Below are positions 40,178 through 48,061 of a stretch of 57,423 nt of DNA, in pieces; position 1 is the first letter of the stretch, and the number at the start of each line of letters is the position of its first letter. The notes beneath the pieces were generated by a model. The model was not told where the DNA came from. It made no database searches and saw only the letters and a program-made list of their open reading frames with translations. The position numbers and the translations under genes were made by a program. Source of the DNA: Thermoflexales bacterium (GTDB taxonomy: Bacteria > Chloroflexota > Anaerolineae > B4-G1 > DUEL01). The stretch lies in NCBI GenBank assembly GCA_014360895.1, contig JACIWQ010000005.1, positions 1-57,423 on the forward strand, given 5' to 3'.

Positions 40178-41509
40178 ATGTTTGAGAATCTGAGCGACCG
40201 GCTTCAGGCCATCTTCGGGCGACTGCGCAAGCGGGGCGTCCTGCGCGAGGCGGATGTGGACGAGGTGATGCGGGAAATCCGCCTGGCCCTTCTGGAGGCG
40301 GACGTCCATTACAAAGTGGTCCGGGACTTCATCGCCCGCGTGCGGGAGCGGGCGATCGGAGCGGAGGTGAGCCGGGCGCTCAGTCCGGCGCAACAGGTCA
40401 TTAAAATCGTCTACGAGGAACTGGTCGCCACGCTGGGGGAGCCGGGGCGGCTGGAACTGAAAGGGCCGGCACCCTACGTGATTATGGCCGTCGGCCTCCA
40501 GGGCTCCGGCAAGACGACGACGGTCGCCAAACTGGCCCGTCACCTCAAGGAGCGGGGCCACCTGCCGCTGATGGTCGCCGCCGATACCTACCGTCCGGCG
40601 GCGGTGACCCAACTGGAAGTGCTGGGCCGCCAGTTGGGGCTGCCGGTCTACAGCGAGGGCGTCTCCGCCGACCCGCCGTCTATCTGCGTCCGGGGCGTGC
40701 AGGAGGCCCGCCGTCGGGGCTACGACGTGGTCATCCTGGATACCGCCGGTCGCCTCCAGATTGACGATGAGATGATGCGGGAACTGGAAGCCGTCGCCCG
40801 GCAGGTCCGCCCGGTGGAGATTCTGCTGGTCGCCGACGCGATGACCGGGCAGGAGGCCGTCAACATCGCCTCCGGCTTCCACCAGCGGCTGGGACTCACC
40901 GGTCTGATTCTGACCAAGATAGACGGCGACGCGCGCGGCGGGGCGGCCATCAGCATGCGGGCGGTCACCGGCGTCCCCATCAAGTTTTTGGGGACGGGCG
41001 AGAAGGCGGACGCGCTGGAGGTCTTCCACCCGGAGCGGCTGGCCTCCCGCATCCTGGGCATGGGGGACGTGTTGACCCTCATTGAGCGGGCGGAGGCGGC
41101 CTTTGACGCCGAGCAGGCCCGCCGGATGGTGGAGAAAATCCAGGAGGCGGAGTTTGACCTGGAGGACTTCCTGGAGCAACTGCGGCAGGTGCGCAAGATG
41201 GGGCCGGTGACCCAGGTTCTGGAGATGATGCCGGGGATGGGGAAGGTGGCGGGCGCCGTGGACCCGAAAGAGGCGGAGCGGCAACTGCGGCGGGTGGAGG
41301 CGATCATCCTCTCCATGACCCCGGAGGAGCGGCGGAACCCGCGCATCCTGAACGCCAGCCGGAAGCGGCGCATCGCCCGGGGGAGCGGGACCACCGTCCA
41401 GGAGGTCAACGCGCTGCTCAACCAGTACCGCCAGATGCAGCGGATGCTGAAGCAGATGACGCGCGGGCGCGGCCTCCTCTCCGGCCTGGCGCGGATGTTC
41501 GGTGGATAA
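40178..41509 (+). CDS. ffh: Signal recognition particle GTPase Ffh
   Basis: Ffh binds signal sequences and the SRP RNA and delivers ribosomes to FtsY at the membrane. The 443-aa protein has the N-domain (residues 1-95), the GTPase with P-loop GLQGSGKTTT (106-115), DTYRPAAVTQL, ILDTAGR and LTKIDGDARGGAA, and a methionine-rich M domain (about 300-443, QMQRMLKQMTRGRG). The start follows GGAGG by 9 nt. No SRP RNA gene was seen nearby. Confidence 0.96.
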   Translation: MFENLSDRLQAIFGRLRKRGVLREADVDEVMREIRLALLEADVHYKVVRDFIARVRERAIGAEVSRALSPAQQVIKIVYEELVATLGEPGRLELKGPAPYVIMAVGLQGSGKTTTVAKLARHLKERGHLPLMVAADTYRPAAVTQLEVLGRQLGLPVYSEGVSADPPSICVRGVQEARRRGYDVVILDTAGRLQIDDEMMRELEAVARQVRPVEILLVADAMTGQEAVNIASGFHQRLGLTGLILTKIDGDARGGAAISMRAVTGVPIKFLGTGEKADALEVFHPERLASRILGMGDVLTLIERAEAAFDAEQARRMVEKIQEAEFDLEDFLEQLRQVRKMGPVTQVLEMMPGMGKVAGAVDPKEAERQLRRVEAIILSMTPEERRNPRILNASRKRRIARGSGTTVQEVNALLNQYRQMQRMLKQMTRGRGLLSGLARMFGG

Positions 41510-41519
41510 CCCCGGCGAT

Positions 41520-41548
41520 TTGACAAAATAAAAAGGGTGGTGTATGCT
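41520..41548 (+). promoter_or_regulatory. Promoter of rpsP
   Basis: Perfect TTGACA (41520-41525) and TATGCT (41543-41548) are 17 bp apart, 11 bp after the ffh stop. The leader is long, about 195 nt before rpsP. Confidence 0.8.
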
Positions 41549-41563
41549 GAAAGTAGCCCGGGA

Positions 41564-41698
41564 GGGATGACCTCATCCCTTAGTGCTGAATGACCAAATA
41601 CCAATTTGCGCAATGGGGCAAAAACCGCATCGCGGCAGAGAAATCTCCCCCGGAGCGGTGAGGGGCTACACCTCCTGCCGCAAGCGAAGTGCGGTTTT
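41564..41698 (+). promoter_or_regulatory. Structured leader of rpsP
   Basis: GGGATGACCTCATCCC (41564-41579) is a small perfect hairpin. A larger one follows: AAAACCGCA...CGGCAG (41620-41638) pairs with CTGCCG...TGCGGTTTT (41675-41698), with an internal purine-rich loop. The last arm ends in TTTTGCC, so it might act as a weak terminator. Leaders of ribosomal protein operons often carry autoregulatory structures, but no known family was recognised. Confidence 0.5.
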
Positions 41699-41748
41699 GC
41701 CTTACTGCCAATTTACCAAATCCCAACCTACCAACCCTCAGGAGGAGC

Positions 41749-42051
41749 ATGGTCAAAATCCGATTACGACGCGTAGGCGCCAAGCAGCAACCCAGTTACC
41801 GGATTGTGGTCACCGACTCCCGAGCTCCCCGGGACGGGGCCTACATAGAGGCCATCGGCTTCTATAACCCCCGCACGGAGCCGGAGACGGTCCAGATTCA
41901 GGAAGAGCGGGCGCTCTACTGGCTGAGTGTCGGCGCCCAGCCGACGGAAGCCGTTGCCCGCCTGTTAGAGAAGAGCGGTACGCTGGCCCGGTTCGCCCGA
42001 CTGAAGGCGGGAGAATCCCTGGAGGCACTGGTCGCGGAGGCGGCCGCCTGA
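41749..42051 (+). CDS. rpsP: Ribosomal protein bS16
   Basis: The 100-aa bS16 binds 16S rRNA in the 30S body. It starts [20 protein letters not shown] and continues [20 protein letters not shown], the conserved core; [15 protein letters not shown] follows. ATG 41749 has AGGAGGAGC directly upstream, and an upstream in-frame ATG at 41689 lies in the leader hairpin. Gene order rpsP-khpA-rimM is classical for this ribosomal operon. Confidence 0.97.
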   Translation: MVKIRLRRVGAKQQPSYRIVVTDSRAPRDGAYIEAIGFYNPRTEPETVQIQEERALYWLSVGAQPTEAVARLLEKSGTLARFARLKAGESLEALVAEAAA

Positions 42052-42082
42052 CCGATCGTCCTTCCGGGCACGGCCTCGCTCC

Positions 42083-42138
42083 GGCTATTCGGGTCAGCGG
42101 ACCGTGGCGGGGAGGCTTCTCGCGCCCGAATGATAGCC
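42083..42138 (+). other. Hairpin in the rpsP-khpA gap
   Basis: GGCTATTCGGG (42083-42093) pairs with CCCGAA-TG-ATAGCC (42125-42138) with a small bulge. The 177-nt gap holds no gene. The hairpin may be an mRNA processing or stability element; there is no T-run. Confidence 0.4.
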
Positions 42139-42228
42139 GAGGGGAAGGGGGAAGAGCCGAGAGACCTGTTCCCACCTGGAACCTCATCTCCGTAAACTGC
42201 CCATCCACCACCATCATGGAGGTCTACT

Positions 42229-42465
42229 ATGTCCGCAATGAAAGACCTGGTTGAGTATATCGCCAAAGCGCTGGCCGACAAGCCGAACCAGGTACAGGTC
42301 TCCGAGATTGAGGGAGAGGCCGCGCTCGTTCTGGAACTGCGGGTTGCCCCGGAGGATATGGGGCGCATCATCGGGAAGGACGGGCGAACCGCCAATGCGA
42401 TTCGCACCCTCGTTCGTGTGCTTGCCGCCAAACAGGGGAAGCGGGTCACCCTGGAAATCGTCTGA
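42229..42465 (+). CDS. khpA: KH-domain RNA-binding protein KhpA
   Basis: The 78-aa single KH domain (YlqC/KhpA) has the GxxG loop in [19 protein letters not shown]. In other bacteria KhpA pairs with KhpB/Jag in RNA binding and affects cell division and elongation. ATGGAGGTCTACT precedes the start. It lies between rpsP and rimM as usual. Confidence 0.93.
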   Translation: MSAMKDLVEYIAKALADKPNQVQVSEIEGEAALVLELRVAPEDMGRIIGKDGRTANAIRTLVRVLAAKQGKRVTLEIV

Positions 42466-42507
42466 TCGCCAACGCACTCATCCTTCCGGGAGGGAGCCCG
42501 AAACCAC

Positions 42508-42547
42508 GCGGGGCTCAGGGCCGCCGCCTCGGCCGACTGAGCCCCGC
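42508..42547 (+). promoter_or_regulatory. Strong hairpin directly before the rimM start
   Basis: GCGGGGCTCAG (42508-42518) pairs perfectly with CTGAGCCCCGC (42537-42547), and GGCCG with CGGCC inside. Only 3 nt separate it from the likely TTG start at 42551. It would hold the initiation region close to a stable stem and may limit or couple rimM translation. Confidence 0.6.
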
Positions 42548-42550
42548 TTC

Positions 42551-43081
42551 TTGACCGTCGGCCGCATCCTCCGCCCTCACGGTGTCCGGGGCGAGATGCG
42601 CATGGAGATCCTCACCGGTTATCCGGAGCGGCTCCATCTCCATCGCGTCTTCTATCTGGGCCCCCAGGCCCGACCCTATCCGGTGGAGTCCGTCCGATTC
42701 CACCAGGGAGCCGCGCTGATTAAACTCGCGGGCTGCGACACCCGCACCGCCGCCGAGGCCCTGCGCGGCCTGCTGGTCCAGATTCCCCTGGAAGACGCCG
42801 TCCCCCTGGAAGAAGGAGAGTATTATTACTTCCAGGTCGTCGGCGTGGAGGTCTTCACCGACGGAGGGGAGTTCCTGGGCCGGGTGGTGGAGGTTATGGA
42901 GACGGGCGCCAATGACGTCTACGTTGTCCAGGGGCCGCGCGGGGAAGTGCTTATCCCGGCAGTAGAGGACGTGGTGCGCGAACTGGACCTGACCGCCCGC
43001 CGAATGGTCATCGTCCCACTGCCGGGATTGCTGGAAGACGAAAATCACACAAGGACACAAAGACACAAAGACATAAATTAA
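42551..43081 (+). CDS. rimM: 16S rRNA processing protein RimM
   Basis: RimM helps mature the 30S head near uS19. The protein has the N-terminal barrel TVGRILRPHGVRGEMRMEIL and the C-terminal PRC barrel YYFQVVGVEVFTDGGEFLG followed by VLIPAVEDVVRELDL. The start is uncertain: between the khpA stop and TVGRIL the only in-frame start codon is TTG 42551, giving 176 aa, and it lacks a Shine-Dalgarno sequence. A GGGAGGGAG at 42488-42496 has no in-frame ATG, GTG or TTG at proper distance. The tail TRTQRHKDIN is repeat-encoded. Confidence 0.82.
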   Translation: MTVGRILRPHGVRGEMRMEILTGYPERLHLHRVFYLGPQARPYPVESVRFHQGAALIKLAGCDTRTAAEALRGLLVQIPLEDAVPLEEGEYYYFQVVGVEVFTDGGEFLGRVVEVMETGANDVYVVQGPRGEVLIPAVEDVVRELDLTARRMVIVPLPGLLEDENHTRTQRHKDIN

Positions 43082-43115
43082 AAATTTCTTTGTGCCTCGG
43101 CGTCTTGGTGTGAGG
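43042..43115. repeat. Octamer hairpin repeat between rimM and dprA
   Basis: Left arm steps CACAAGGA/CACAAAGA (43048-43075) pair with right arm TTTGTGCCTCGGCGTCTTGG (43089-43108). It is the same family as 30162-30310. The left arm encodes the RimM C-terminus. Confidence 0.85.
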
Positions 43116-43121
43116 AAAAAC

Positions 43122-44204
43122 ATGACCGGAAGGGAGCGCTACTACGTCGGGTTCAATCTGGTGCGGGGCATCGGCCCGGCCCGCCTGCGCATGCTGATAG
43201 ACGCCTTCGGGGACGTGGAGCGGGCATGGCACGCACCGGCGGACGCGCTCCACCGGGTCGGGCTGGACCGGCGGTCACTGGAGAACCTGCTGGAGACCCG
43301 CGCCCGGGTGGACTTGGACCGGGAAGTGCGGCGGGTGGCCGCCGCAGGCGCCCACATCCTCACCTGGGAGGACGAGGCATACCCCCGGCTGCTGGCGGAG
43401 ATTCCCGACCCGCCGCCCATCCTGTACATCCGGGGAGAACTGAAGCCGGAGGACGCCTGGGCGGTGGCCGTGGTGGGCACCCGCCGCGCCAGCACCTACG
43501 GGCGGGAGGTCACCCGGCGGCTGGTGACGGTGCTGGCCCAGAGCGGCGTCACCATTGTCAGCGGGCTGGCCCGGGGGATAGACGCGGTGGCCCACCAGGC
43601 CGCGCTGGAGGCCGGCGGGCGTACCGTCGCCGTCCTGGGCTGCGGGATTGACCTGGTCTACCCGCCGGAGCACCGGGACCTGGCCCGCCGCATCGCCGCG
43701 CAGGGCGCGCTGGTCACCGAGTACCCGCCGGGCACCCCGCCGGAGCCGGGCAATTTTCCCCCGCGCAACCGCATCATCAGCGGGCTGAGCCTGGGCGTCC
43801 TCATCACCGAAGCCGGGCGGGATAGCGGGGCCCTCATCACCGCCGACTATGCCGCCGAGCAGGGCCGGGACGTCTTCGCCGTCCCCGGCTCCATTCTCTC
43901 CGCCGGTTGCGCGGGCACCAACCGCCTCATCCAGGACGGCGCCAAAGCGGTCCTGGACGCGGCCGACATCCTCCAGGAACTGAACCTGACGATGGTCGCG
44001 GAGCAGAAGGAGGCCCGTCAGGCCCTGCCCGCGACGGAGACGGAAGCGCTCATCCTGGCCCACCTGAGCGCGGAGCCCGTCCACGTGGACGACCTGACCC
44101 GCGCCGTCGGCCTGCCGGTGGCCCAGGTCACCAGCACCCTAGCGCTGATGGAACTGAAGGGGATGGTGCGACAGGTGGGCGGGATGAAGTATGTGGCGGT
44201 ATGA
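43122..44204 (+). CDS. dprA: DNA-processing protein DprA
   Basis: DprA binds incoming single-stranded DNA and loads RecA during natural transformation. The 360-aa protein has an N-terminal helix-hairpin-helix-like region (NLVRGIGPARLRMLIDAFG), the Rossmann core (VAVVGTRRASTYGREVTRRL, IVSGLARGIDAVAHQAALEA, NFPPRNRIISGLS, SGALITADYAAEQGRDVFAVPG) and a C-terminal winged helix (LAHLSAEPVHVDDLTRAVGLP). ATG 43122 follows GAGGAA. It begins immediately after a repeat arm. Confidence 0.95.
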   Translation: MTGRERYYVGFNLVRGIGPARLRMLIDAFGDVERAWHAPADALHRVGLDRRSLENLLETRARVDLDREVRRVAAAGAHILTWEDEAYPRLLAEIPDPPPILYIRGELKPEDAWAVAVVGTRRASTYGREVTRRLVTVLAQSGVTIVSGLARGIDAVAHQAALEAGGRTVAVLGCGIDLVYPPEHRDLARRIAAQGALVTEYPPGTPPEPGNFPPRNRIISGLSLGVLITEAGRDSGALITADYAAEQGRDVFAVPGSILSAGCAGTNRLIQDGAKAVLDAADILQELNLTMVAEQKEARQALPATETEALILAHLSAEPVHVDDLTRAVGLPVAQVTSTLALMELKGMVRQVGGMKYVAV

Positions 44205-44238
44205 CCACAGACAGCGGACAACAGTGATCCGTTCCGAG

Positions 44239-44505
44239 GGGGTCATTGCGAGCCGCCGAAGGGGGCGAAGCAATCCCCCCGTCGCATTGTGGGGATTGCT
44301 TCGGGCACTCCGTGCCCTCGCAATGACCCCGTGGCCGTCATTGCGAGCCGCCGAAGGGGGCGAAGGGCCACTCCGAAGGCCATGGCCCGAGAGGCCTCGC
44401 CTCGTGGGGCTCGCCCGAGGCGCAATCCCCCGGTGCTTCTGGGGATTGCCACCACGCTCTGCTCGTGGCAGGCTTTCGGGCGCTGCGTGCCCTCGCAATG
44501 ACCCC
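44239..44505. repeat. Two palindromic elements bounded by GTCATTGCGAG/CTCGCAATGAC
   Basis: Element 1 (44239-44330) has perfect 14-bp terminal inverted repeats GGGGTCATTGCGAG/CTCGCAATGACCCC. Element 2 (44337-44505) begins with the same 29 bp as element 1 and ends with the same inverted terminus. The 328-bp dprA-guanylyltransferase gap consists almost only of these elements; no gene is seen. Confidence 0.9.
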
Positions 44506-44532
44506 ATCAATATCCATTAAGGAAGGAGTCCG

Positions 44533-45609
44533 ATGAGTTCCTGCTATGCGTTGATTATGGCGGGCGGCGGCGGGACGCGGCTGTGGCCGCTCAGCCGCCG
44601 TTCTCGCCCCAAACAGGCCCTCACCCTGGTGGGGGAACGGACCATGTTTGAGCACGCGGTGGACCGCATCGCGTCGCTCTTTCAGCCCGAAGAGATTTTC
44701 GTGGTGACCGGGGAGGAGCATCTGGAAACGCTCCTTTTCCAGGCGCCGGAACTTCCCCGGCAGAACTTCCTGCTGGAACCGGTGGGCCAGGGGACGGCCC
44801 CCGCCATCGGCCTGGGCGCCGTCCACCTGCGCCGTCGCGACCCTCAGGCCGTAATGGTTGTCCTCACTGCCGACCACTTCATCCGGGATGTGGAGACGTT
44901 TCGTCGGGCCCTGGCCGCCGCCGCCGAGGTCGCCGAAAAGGGCCACCTGGTCACCCTGGGCATCACCCCGTCCTTCCCCTCCACCGGCTTCGGCTACATC
45001 CAGCAGGGGGAACAACTCTATGAGGTGGACGGGTTCGCCGTCTTCCGCGCCCTGCGCTTCACCGAAAAGCCCACCGCGGAGACGGCGTTCCGGATGGTGG
45101 AATCCGGCCTCTACACCTGGAACAGTGGTATGTTCATCTGGCGGGTGGACCGGATTCTGGAGGAATTCGCCCGTCAGATGCCGGACCTCTACGACGTCCT
45201 GATGCAGATAGACGCGGTGCTGGATACCCCCGCCTACGAGCCGACACTCCGGCGGCTCTGGCCGGAACTTTCGCCCCAGTCCATTGACTACGGCGTTATG
45301 GAGGGGGCCCAGGACGTGGTCGTCATTCCGGTGGACATCGGCTGGTCGGATGTGGGGAACTGGTCCAGCATGCGGGAGATTCTCCCCGCCGACGCCGACG
45401 GGAACGTCGTCGTCGGCGAGCATGTGGGGATAGAGACCCGCAACTCCATTATCTTTGGCGGCCGCCGACTGATTGCCACCATCGGCCTGGAGGACATGAT
45501 CATCGTGGATACCGACGACGCCCTGCTCATCTGCCCGCTGGAGCGGGAGCAGGACGTTCGGGAGATGGTGCAGCGGCTGCGGGTGATGGGGAAGAACGGA
45601 GTACTGTAG
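44533..45609 (+). CDS. manC: Mannose-1-phosphate guanylyltransferase
   Basis: The enzyme makes GDP-mannose from mannose-1-phosphate and GTP for glycans and glycolipids. The 358-aa nucleotidyltransferase has ALIMAGGGGTRLWPLSRRSR, PKQ, the acceptor-site motif LTADHFI, and FTEKPTAETA. The isomerase cupin domain of bifunctional ManC is absent, so it is the short monofunctional form. GGAAGGAG precedes ATG 44533. Confidence 0.92.
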   Translation: MSSCYALIMAGGGGTRLWPLSRRSRPKQALTLVGERTMFEHAVDRIASLFQPEEIFVVTGEEHLETLLFQAPELPRQNFLLEPVGQGTAPAIGLGAVHLRRRDPQAVMVVLTADHFIRDVETFRRALAAAAEVAEKGHLVTLGITPSFPSTGFGYIQQGEQLYEVDGFAVFRALRFTEKPTAETAFRMVESGLYTWNSGMFIWRVDRILEEFARQMPDLYDVLMQIDAVLDTPAYEPTLRRLWPELSPQSIDYGVMEGAQDVVVIPVDIGWSDVGNWSSMREILPADADGNVVVGEHVGIETRNSIIFGGRRLIATIGLEDMIIVDTDDALLICPLEREQDVREMVQRLRVMGKNGVL

Positions 45610-45625
45610 CGGGGAAATTCCAGAT

Positions 45626-45715
45626 TTTATCGGAAATAGCGCCAGGTGGCGCAGTACGTATCTTTAAGGGAAATCTGCGCTCGTCCGCGTTCATCCGCGT
45701 CCTATTTCCGATGAA
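45626..45715. mobile_element. MITE-like element, copy 2
   Basis: This 90-bp sequence is the reverse complement of the element at 38450-38543 with a few substitutions and a small central indel. Terminal repeats are TTTATCGGAAATAGCGCC and CTATTTCCGATGAA. It lies between the guanylyltransferase and topA. Confidence 0.82.
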
Positions 45716-45739
45716 GTTTCCTGAGGAGGCTTTTCGCGA

Positions 45740-48043
45740 ATGACGGATCACACGCACTCTGTTCTGGAGGCCTACTGCGTCCGCTGTAGAGAGAAGCGAC
45801 CATTGAAAGACCCCGAGCCGGTCTTCACCGCCGGGGGCCGCCCCGCCACGCGCGGCACCTGCCCGGTCTGCGGGACCGCCCTCTTCCGCATGGGTGCCAC
45901 GCCCGCCCATGAAGGGATGGACCCGCCCCCGCCCCCCAAACCGGAGGGCCGGCTGGTCATCGTGGAATCCCCCGCCAAGGCCCGCACCGTCGGCCGATTC
46001 CTGGGCAAGGGCTACACCGTCCGCGCCTCCGTCGGCCACGTCCGCGACCTGCTGCGCTCCTCCATGTCGGTGGACGTGGAGAACGACTTCAAACCCACCT
46101 ACCGGGTGCCCAAAGAGAAAAAGCAGGTGGTGAAGGAACTGGCGGAGGAGGTGAAGAAGGCCGCCGAGGTCTATCTCGCCACCGACCCGGACCGGGAGGG
46201 CGAGGCCATCGCCTGGCACCTGACCGAAGCGATCGGCATCCGCCCCCAGCAACTGCGCCGGGTTGTCTTCCACGAAATCACCCAGTCGGCCATAGAGGAG
46301 GCGTTCGCCCACCCGCGCGGGATTGACATGAACCTGGTCAACGCCCAGCAGGCGCGCCGTATCCTGGACCGACTGGTCGGTTACAGCCTGAGCCCGCTAT
46401 TGTGGCGCAAAGTCCGCAGCCGCCTCAGCGCCGGACGGGTCCAGTCCGTCGCCGTGCGGATGGTCGTGGAGCGGGAGCGGGAAATCCAGAACTTCGTCCC
46501 TGAAGAGTACTGGTCGGTCCAGGCCGAACTGGCCAAGCGGGAGGCCCGGCGCCGCTCCTTCCTGGCCAAACTCCACCGCATTCGTGGGGAAGAGGTCAAC
46601 CTGAAGGACGAACCGGCCACCCGCGCGGTGGTGGAGGAACTGGAGCGGGCCGTCTACGTCGTCGCCTCGGTCAAAGAGGGCCAGCGGAGACGACAACCCT
46701 CGCCGCCCTTCACCACCAGCACCATGCAACAGGAAGCGTCCCGGCGGCTGGGCTTTACCGCCACCCGCACCATGCGCATCGCCCAGCAACTCTACGAAGG
46801 GATTGACCTGGACGGGAGCGGGCCGGTGGGCCTCATCACGTACATGCGCACCGACTCCACCAACGTCGCCGAACAGGCGCAGGCGGAGGCGCGCCAGTAC
46901 ATCGCCCGCCGGTACGGAGAGAACTTCCTCCCCCCTCAGCCCCCCGTCTACAAGACCCGGACGAAGGGCGCGCAGGAGGCCCACGAGGCCATCCGCCCCA
47001 CCTCCGTCTTCCGGGAGCCGGAGGCCATCAAGGACCAATTGACCCGGGACCAGTATCGGCTCTATCAGTTAATCTGGCAGCGGTTTGTCGCCAGCCAGAT
47101 GCCCCCCGCGCTCTACGACACGATGACGGTGGAGATAGAGGCGGGCCCGGCCGAGGGCGAACGTCCCTACCTCTTCCGCGCCACCGGCTCCACGCTCCGG
47201 TTCCCCGGCTTCCTGATTGTGTACGAGGAGGCGAAGGACGAGGACGTGCAGGAAGAGGAGCCCGTCCAGCAAATCCCGCCGCTGACGGTCGGAGAGGTGC
47301 TGGACCTGGTGCGGCTCATCCCGGAACAGCACTTCACCCAGCCGCCGCCCCGCTACACCGAGGCGACGCTGGTTCGGGCACTGGAGGAATACGGCATCGG
47401 TCGCCCGTCCACCTACGCGCCCATCCTGGCGACGATCCAGCAGCGCGGGTACGTGCGCCGGGAGGGGAAGCGTCTGGTTCCCACCGAGACCGGCTTCCTG
47501 GTCAACGACCTGCTGGTGGAGCACTTCCCGGAGGTCATGGACTACGGCTTCACCGCGCAGATGGAGGAGCAGTTGGATGAGATTGCCGCCGGTCGGCAGG
47601 AATGGGTGCCGGTGGTGCGGGAGTTCTACCGCCCCTTCGCGCTCCAGGTGGCCCGGGCCGACCAGCGGATAGAGAAGGTGGAACTGGAATCGGCACAGGT
47701 GGGACGGGATTGTCCCGAATGCGGCGCGCCGCTCACCATCCGTTGGGGCCGGTACGGGAAGTTTATCGGCTGCTCCCGCTTCCCGGAGTGCCGCTACACC
47801 GAGCCCTGGCAGGAGCGGGTGGGCGTGACCTGCCCCCAATGCGGCGGCGACCTGGTGGAGAAGCGCACCCGCAAAGGACGGACGGGCTACGGCTGCATCA
47901 ACTACCCGACCTGCAACTTCTGGGTCTGGCAGCGGCCGCTGCCCACGCCGTGCCCGGCCTGCGGTGGCCTGATGACGGAAGCGCGCAAGGGGGTCGCGCG
48001 CTGCACCGCCTGCGGAGAGGAAGTACCACTGGCGGAGGAATAG
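45740..48043 (+). CDS. topA: DNA topoisomerase I with N-terminal zinc-ribbon extension
   Basis: TopA relaxes negative supercoils through a transient 5'-phosphotyrosine. The 767-aa protein has a toprim domain (LVIVESPAKARTVGRFLG, ATDPDREGEAIAWHL), the catalytic Y368 in ITYMRTDSTNV, and three C-terminal zinc ribbons (CPECGAPL, CPQCGGDL, CPACGGLM with CTACG). Unusually, residues 12-50 form an extra zinc ribbon (YCVRCREKRPLKDPE and GTCPVCGTALFRMG) of the DUF5679 type, joined by a PPPPPKP linker. I recall this arrangement from Chloroflexota. ATG 45740 follows GAGGAGG. Confidence 0.95.
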   Translation: MTDHTHSVLEAYCVRCREKRPLKDPEPVFTAGGRPATRGTCPVCGTALFRMGATPAHEGMDPPPPPKPEGRLVIVESPAKARTVGRFLGKGYTVRASVGHVRDLLRSSMSVDVENDFKPTYRVPKEKKQVVKELAEEVKKAAEVYLATDPDREGEAIAWHLTEAIGIRPQQLRRVVFHEITQSAIEEAFAHPRGIDMNLVNAQQARRILDRLVGYSLSPLLWRKVRSRLSAGRVQSVAVRMVVEREREIQNFVPEEYWSVQAELAKREARRRSFLAKLHRIRGEEVNLKDEPATRAVVEELERAVYVVASVKEGQRRRQPSPPFTTSTMQQEASRRLGFTATRTMRIAQQLYEGIDLDGSGPVGLITYMRTDSTNVAEQAQAEARQYIARRYGENFLPPQPPVYKTRTKGAQEAHEAIRPTSVFREPEAIKDQLTRDQYRLYQLIWQRFVASQMPPALYDTMTVEIEAGPAEGERPYLFRATGSTLRFPGFLIVYEEAKDEDVQEEEPVQQIPPLTVGEVLDLVRLIPEQHFTQPPPRYTEATLVRALEEYGIGRPSTYAPILATIQQRGYVRREGKRLVPTETGFLVNDLLVEHFPEVMDYGFTAQMEEQLDEIAAGRQEWVPVVREFYRPFALQVARADQRIEKVELESAQVGRDCPECGAPLTIRWGRYGKFIGCSRFPECRYTEPWQERVGVTCPQCGGDLVEKRTRKGRTGYGCINYPTCNFWVWQRPLPTPCPACGGLMTEARKGVARCTACGEEVPLAEE

Positions 48044-48061
48044 GACACGGATTGGCTATCT

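Noticed and set aside
40178..42228. Search for SRP RNA, tRNA or tmRNA near ffh and rpsP
   Set aside because: No conserved SRP loop (GGAAGCAGC type), T-loop (GGTTCRA) or related sequence was found; the hairpins there have no known RNA match.
42251..42550. A long upstream extension of rimM overlapping khpA
   Set aside because: The extended frame is the +1 shadow of khpA, is Arg/Ser/Pro-rich and unlike RimM; it only reflects absence of stops.
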